NCBI GenBank assembly: GCA_947488155.1
Contig: CANKYK010000002.1
Location: forward strand, 1,246,001 to 1,310,000
Direction of reading: 5' to 3'
DNA length: 64,000 nt
DNA from: an uncultured Erythrobacter sp.
GTDB taxonomy: Bacteria; Pseudomonadota; Alphaproteobacteria; Sphingomonadales; Sphingomonadaceae
The notes under the pieces were generated by a model that worked only from the letters and a program-made list of their open reading frames with translations, made no database searches and was not told the origin of the DNA. Position numbers and translations under genes: made by a program. Of this stretch, positions 61,164 to 64,000 are shown in pieces. How positions within the stretch are numbered: position 1 is the stretch's first letter; each line of letters starts with the position of its first letter.

Positions 61164-63881
61164 ATGAGTGATCGAAAGCCCGCTCACCCAATTTTCGCCG
61201 CCCACTACCCATTTTTTCAGATGAAGCTGGTCGCCGGTCCTTCATTTCGGCAAACTGACAAAATGCTTGCTGAACGCGACATCGAACTTTCACGCTTGGC
61301 TGCCCTCTTGGGGGCCTCTGATGCAGGCGGCCGCGTAGTGGCGGTGAGCGGCGAGGCTGGGATAGGCAAAACGGCTTTGCTTCGAGAATTCGCGACACGC
61401 CACGCGGGGGGCTGTCGGTTCATCTGGGGCATGTGCGACGCTTTGTTCACTCCGCGGCCGCTTGGCCCGGTGCACGACATTGCAGCCTTGATGGTCGAAT
61501 TGGGCGATGATTGGCAGAATTCTGGCGGCACGGCCTTGTTCTCTCGGATTCTGTCCAAGTTGTCCCATAGCCAGCATCCGGTCGTTCTAATCATCGAAGA
61601 TGTGCATTGGGCGGACATCGGTACGCTCGATTTTATCCGATTTCTCGGGCGCCGGATCACCATGTGCAGCGTCCTAATGATCGTCAGTTTTCGCAATGAT
61701 GAGCTGAGCCGTGATCACCCCTTGCTGCGCGTTTTGGGGGACATTCCCAGCGATCAGACAGACCGGATCGAACTCCAATCACTTTCGCTCGCCGCCGTTA
61801 CGAGGATGGCCGACAATAGTGGGCGCGATCCCGAGAAGCTGCTTTCTGTAACGAATGGGAACCCGTTTTTTCTTTCTGAGATTCTTGCGAGCAAAGATGG
61901 CCATCGGCAAGTTCCTGCGTCGGTTCAAGACGCAGTCAATGGGCGGCTTGCGCGACTCTCCAGTCAACAGATCAGGCTGCTTGAAGCTCTAAGCATAATA
62001 CCCGTGCACATCGTGCCTGACCTGCATTGTGGCTGGATCAACGACTATCAAGAGCTGCTGCGTGACTGCCTCGACCTCTCGATCTTGGTCGAGTTGGAAG
62101 ATGGGCGCCTTCGGTTCCGGCATGAGTTGTCTCGGCTCGCTACTTGCAATCGCTGTTCGTCTATCGAGCTCCGGAATCTTCATCGCAAACATCTCGCCTT
62201 CATCCTCGAAAACTCCAAAAACCATGATGCTGGAGAGCTGCTTCATCATGCTCGCGGCGCAGTCGATGCTAAAATGGTGCTGAAATTTGCCCCGATTGCC
62301 GCGGAGAAAGCTGCGCTGCTTGGTGCGCACAAAGAAGCGGCCGACTATTTGGAGGCCGCGCTCGAATATGTTGATGAGGCGAAACCGGAAGAGGCTGCAC
62401 GGCTCTATGAAAGCTGGGCCTACGAAGCTGCAATCGCCCATCGGATCGATGATCGTGTCATCGAGGCCCGCCGCCATGCATTGACCATGTGGCGGGTGCT
62501 CGGAGATGATGAGCGTATCGCCGACAATCTACGGCACCTTTCGCGTCTTCACTGGTATCGCGGTGAGGCGACCCAGGCGAGTCGCTATCTCGACGACGCT
62601 ATTCAACTGCTCGAACGGCTTGAAAACAAGGGTGCCCTTGCACTGGCCTACTCAATGCGTTCCCAAATCCACATGCTGGCTAGCCGGATGGATGCAGCAA
62701 TCGACTGGGGACAGCGCGCACTCGCCGTAATCGAGGGCAAACCAATTCCTGAAGTGGAAGTTCATGCGCTCAACAATATTGGCACGGCGCGCATGTTCCT
62801 TGGCGATGAGCAAGGGATTGTAGATCTTGAGAAAAGCCTCGATCTTGCGTTGACACATGACCTTCACGAGGACGCAGCGCGGGTCTTCACCAACCTCTCA
62901 GAATACGCGGTTGACATGCGCAGGTTGGACATTGCCGAGTCGACCCTGGAGCGCGGGATCAAGTTTGATACCGAACACGAACTGGATAGCTGGACCTTTT
63001 ATCTGCTCGGCCGCAAAGCCCAACTCCGTTTGGAGCAAGGGCGGCTCGATGAGGTCGAAGAAATCTGCCGTTCAGTAATCGGAACGCCAGGGCAGACATT
63101 GCTTATGAAACTGCCAGCTAGGATCATGTTGGCTCGGCTATACGTGCGAAGTACGCATGACGACGCTGCTTCGACACTTCAAAAGGCATATAAGGATGCG
63201 CTGGCAACTGGTGAGGTGCAGTACTGCATCCCGATCTTGATAGCGATGCTGGAGCAGGCCTGGCTTACCGATTCAGAAAATCTCGCCACACAAGCTGTAA
63301 GTGGTCTGGACCGGATCGAGCAGTCGTGTTTCAGCCTGTGGGGCCGCGCCGAATACAATTTCTGGTGCGATCTAACTGGGACGGCTCCAAAGCATGCCAG
63401 CTGCGCGGACGAGACACCTTTCGGATCAGCCATTCAGGGTGACTATAGTGAAGCCGGTATGCAGTTCGCGAGGCTGGGTGCGGACTACCTTGCCAATGTT
63501 TGCTTTGGCCTTTCGAATAGTGCGGAGACAGTATCCTCAGGTCTGGCGGCGTTGAACCGGCAGGGCGCGAAGGGCGCGACCAAGCGATTAATTGAATTGC
63601 TTGAGCATCGCGGAATCGGGCGAGAGGATGTTACTCTGCCGCGTGGCCCCTACAGTGCGGCTCGCGAGAACGCTTTTGGCTTAACAGCCAAGGAAATGAT
63701 CGTGCTTGAGCACCTTGCCAAAGGACTTAGCAACGCTCAGATCGCCGAGGAGATGTCTCGCTCACAACGCACAGTCGAACATCACGTTTCAGCAATTCTG
63801 CAGAAACTCGAGGTGGAAAACCGACTCGGTGTGTTGCTGAAGTTGCGCGACGAGCCATGGATCATTGGTGAAGCTGAATAA
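61164..63881 (+). CDS. Large ATP-binding LuxR-family regulator (LAL/MalT-like)
   Basis: Walker A GEAGIGKTALL; Walker B VVLIIEDVHWAD; TPR-like middle; C-terminal LuxR HTH LTAKEMIVLEHLAKGLSNAQIAEEMSRSQRTVEHHVSAILQKL. Start could be 61221 or 61263. Confidence 0.92.
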   Translation: MSDRKPAHPIFAAHYPFFQMKLVAGPSFRQTDKMLAERDIELSRLAALLGASDAGGRVVAVSGEAGIGKTALLREFATRHAGGCRFIWGMCDALFTPRPLGPVHDIAALMVELGDDWQNSGGTALFSRILSKLSHSQHPVVLIIEDVHWADIGTLDFIRFLGRRITMCSVLMIVSFRNDELSRDHPLLRVLGDIPSDQTDRIELQSLSLAAVTRMADNSGRDPEKLLSVTNGNPFFLSEILASKDGHRQVPASVQDAVNGRLARLSSQQIRLLEALSIIPVHIVPDLHCGWINDYQELLRDCLDLSILVELEDGRLRFRHELSRLATCNRCSSIELRNLHRKHLAFILENSKNHDAGELLHHARGAVDAKMVLKFAPIAAEKAALLGAHKEAADYLEAALEYVDEAKPEEAARLYESWAYEAAIAHRIDDRVIEARRHALTMWRVLGDDERIADNLRHLSRLHWYRGEATQASRYLDDAIQLLERLENKGALALAYSMRSQIHMLASRMDAAIDWGQRALAVIEGKPIPEVEVHALNNIGTARMFLGDEQGIVDLEKSLDLALTHDLHEDAARVFTNLSEYAVDMRRLDIAESTLERGIKFDTEHELDSWTFYLLGRKAQLRLEQGRLDEVEEICRSVIGTPGQTLLMKLPARIMLARLYVRSTHDDAASTLQKAYKDALATGEVQYCIPILIAMLEQAWLTDSENLATQAVSGLDRIEQSCFSLWGRAEYNFWCDLTGTAPKHASCADETPFGSAIQGDYSEAGMQFARLGADYLANVCFGLSNSAETVSSGLAALNRQGAKGATKRLIELLEHRGIGREDVTLPRGPYSAARENAFGLTAKEMIVLEHLAKGLSNAQIAEEMSRSQRTVEHHVSAILQKLEVENRLGVLLKLRDEPWIIGEAE

Positions 63882-63907
63882 TGACTTCGGCCATGCACTG
63901 AGACTTC

Positions 63908-63960
63908 GCAGCTACCCTCGCGAAATTTAGGTAAGGCATTTTCGAAGAATGGGTAGCTGC
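63908..63960. repeat. Inverted repeat GCAGCTACCC...GGGTAGCTGC
   Basis: Perfect 10-bp arms (63908-63917 and 63951-63960) with a 33-bp spacer, downstream of the LAL regulator. Confidence 0.6.
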
Positions 63961-64000
63961 CCCGATGACGCATCCAAGCGCGCCAATACCCTGATCTCCA

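Overview
The window is a 64 kb, densely coding, moderately GC-rich bacterial chromosome segment. Gene content and protein style suggest Alphaproteobacteria, probably Sphingomonadales/Erythrobacteraceae (inference, no search run). Most of it is core genome: dnaJ/dnaK, grpE/hrcA, rph/rdgB, hemW/xerC, gshB/yraN/rsmI with a divergent LpoA-like gene, parE, moxR plus a VWA gene, tyrS, cysK, a DmdC-like acyl-CoA dehydrogenase with a MerR regulator, hisI, comF, ppdK, glyQS, rplY/pth, ychF, mutL and the mreBCD-mrdA-rodA cell-shape operon. The end carries a LuxR solo, tRNA-Lys(CUU) and a large LuxR-type ATPase regulator. No phage, IS element, CRISPR array or complete defence island was recognised. The items most worth a second look are: (1) a short repeat (CCTGTCCTGAGC..TGTCGAAGGG) lying in frame inside both ppdK and mutL; (2) a cluster of TGAC/GTCA palindromes over the promoter of a compact membrane protein/XRE/membrane protein operon, next to a tandem TraB/GumN pair; (3) a LuxR solo with all six AHL-pocket residues at TraR spacing and no luxI nearby; (4) a structured, apparently terminated intergenic segment between hisI and comF; (5) a soluble MCP gene lying between moxR and its VWA partner; (6) several uncharacterised singletons at core-gene junctions. 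I found no clear multi-gene novel system.
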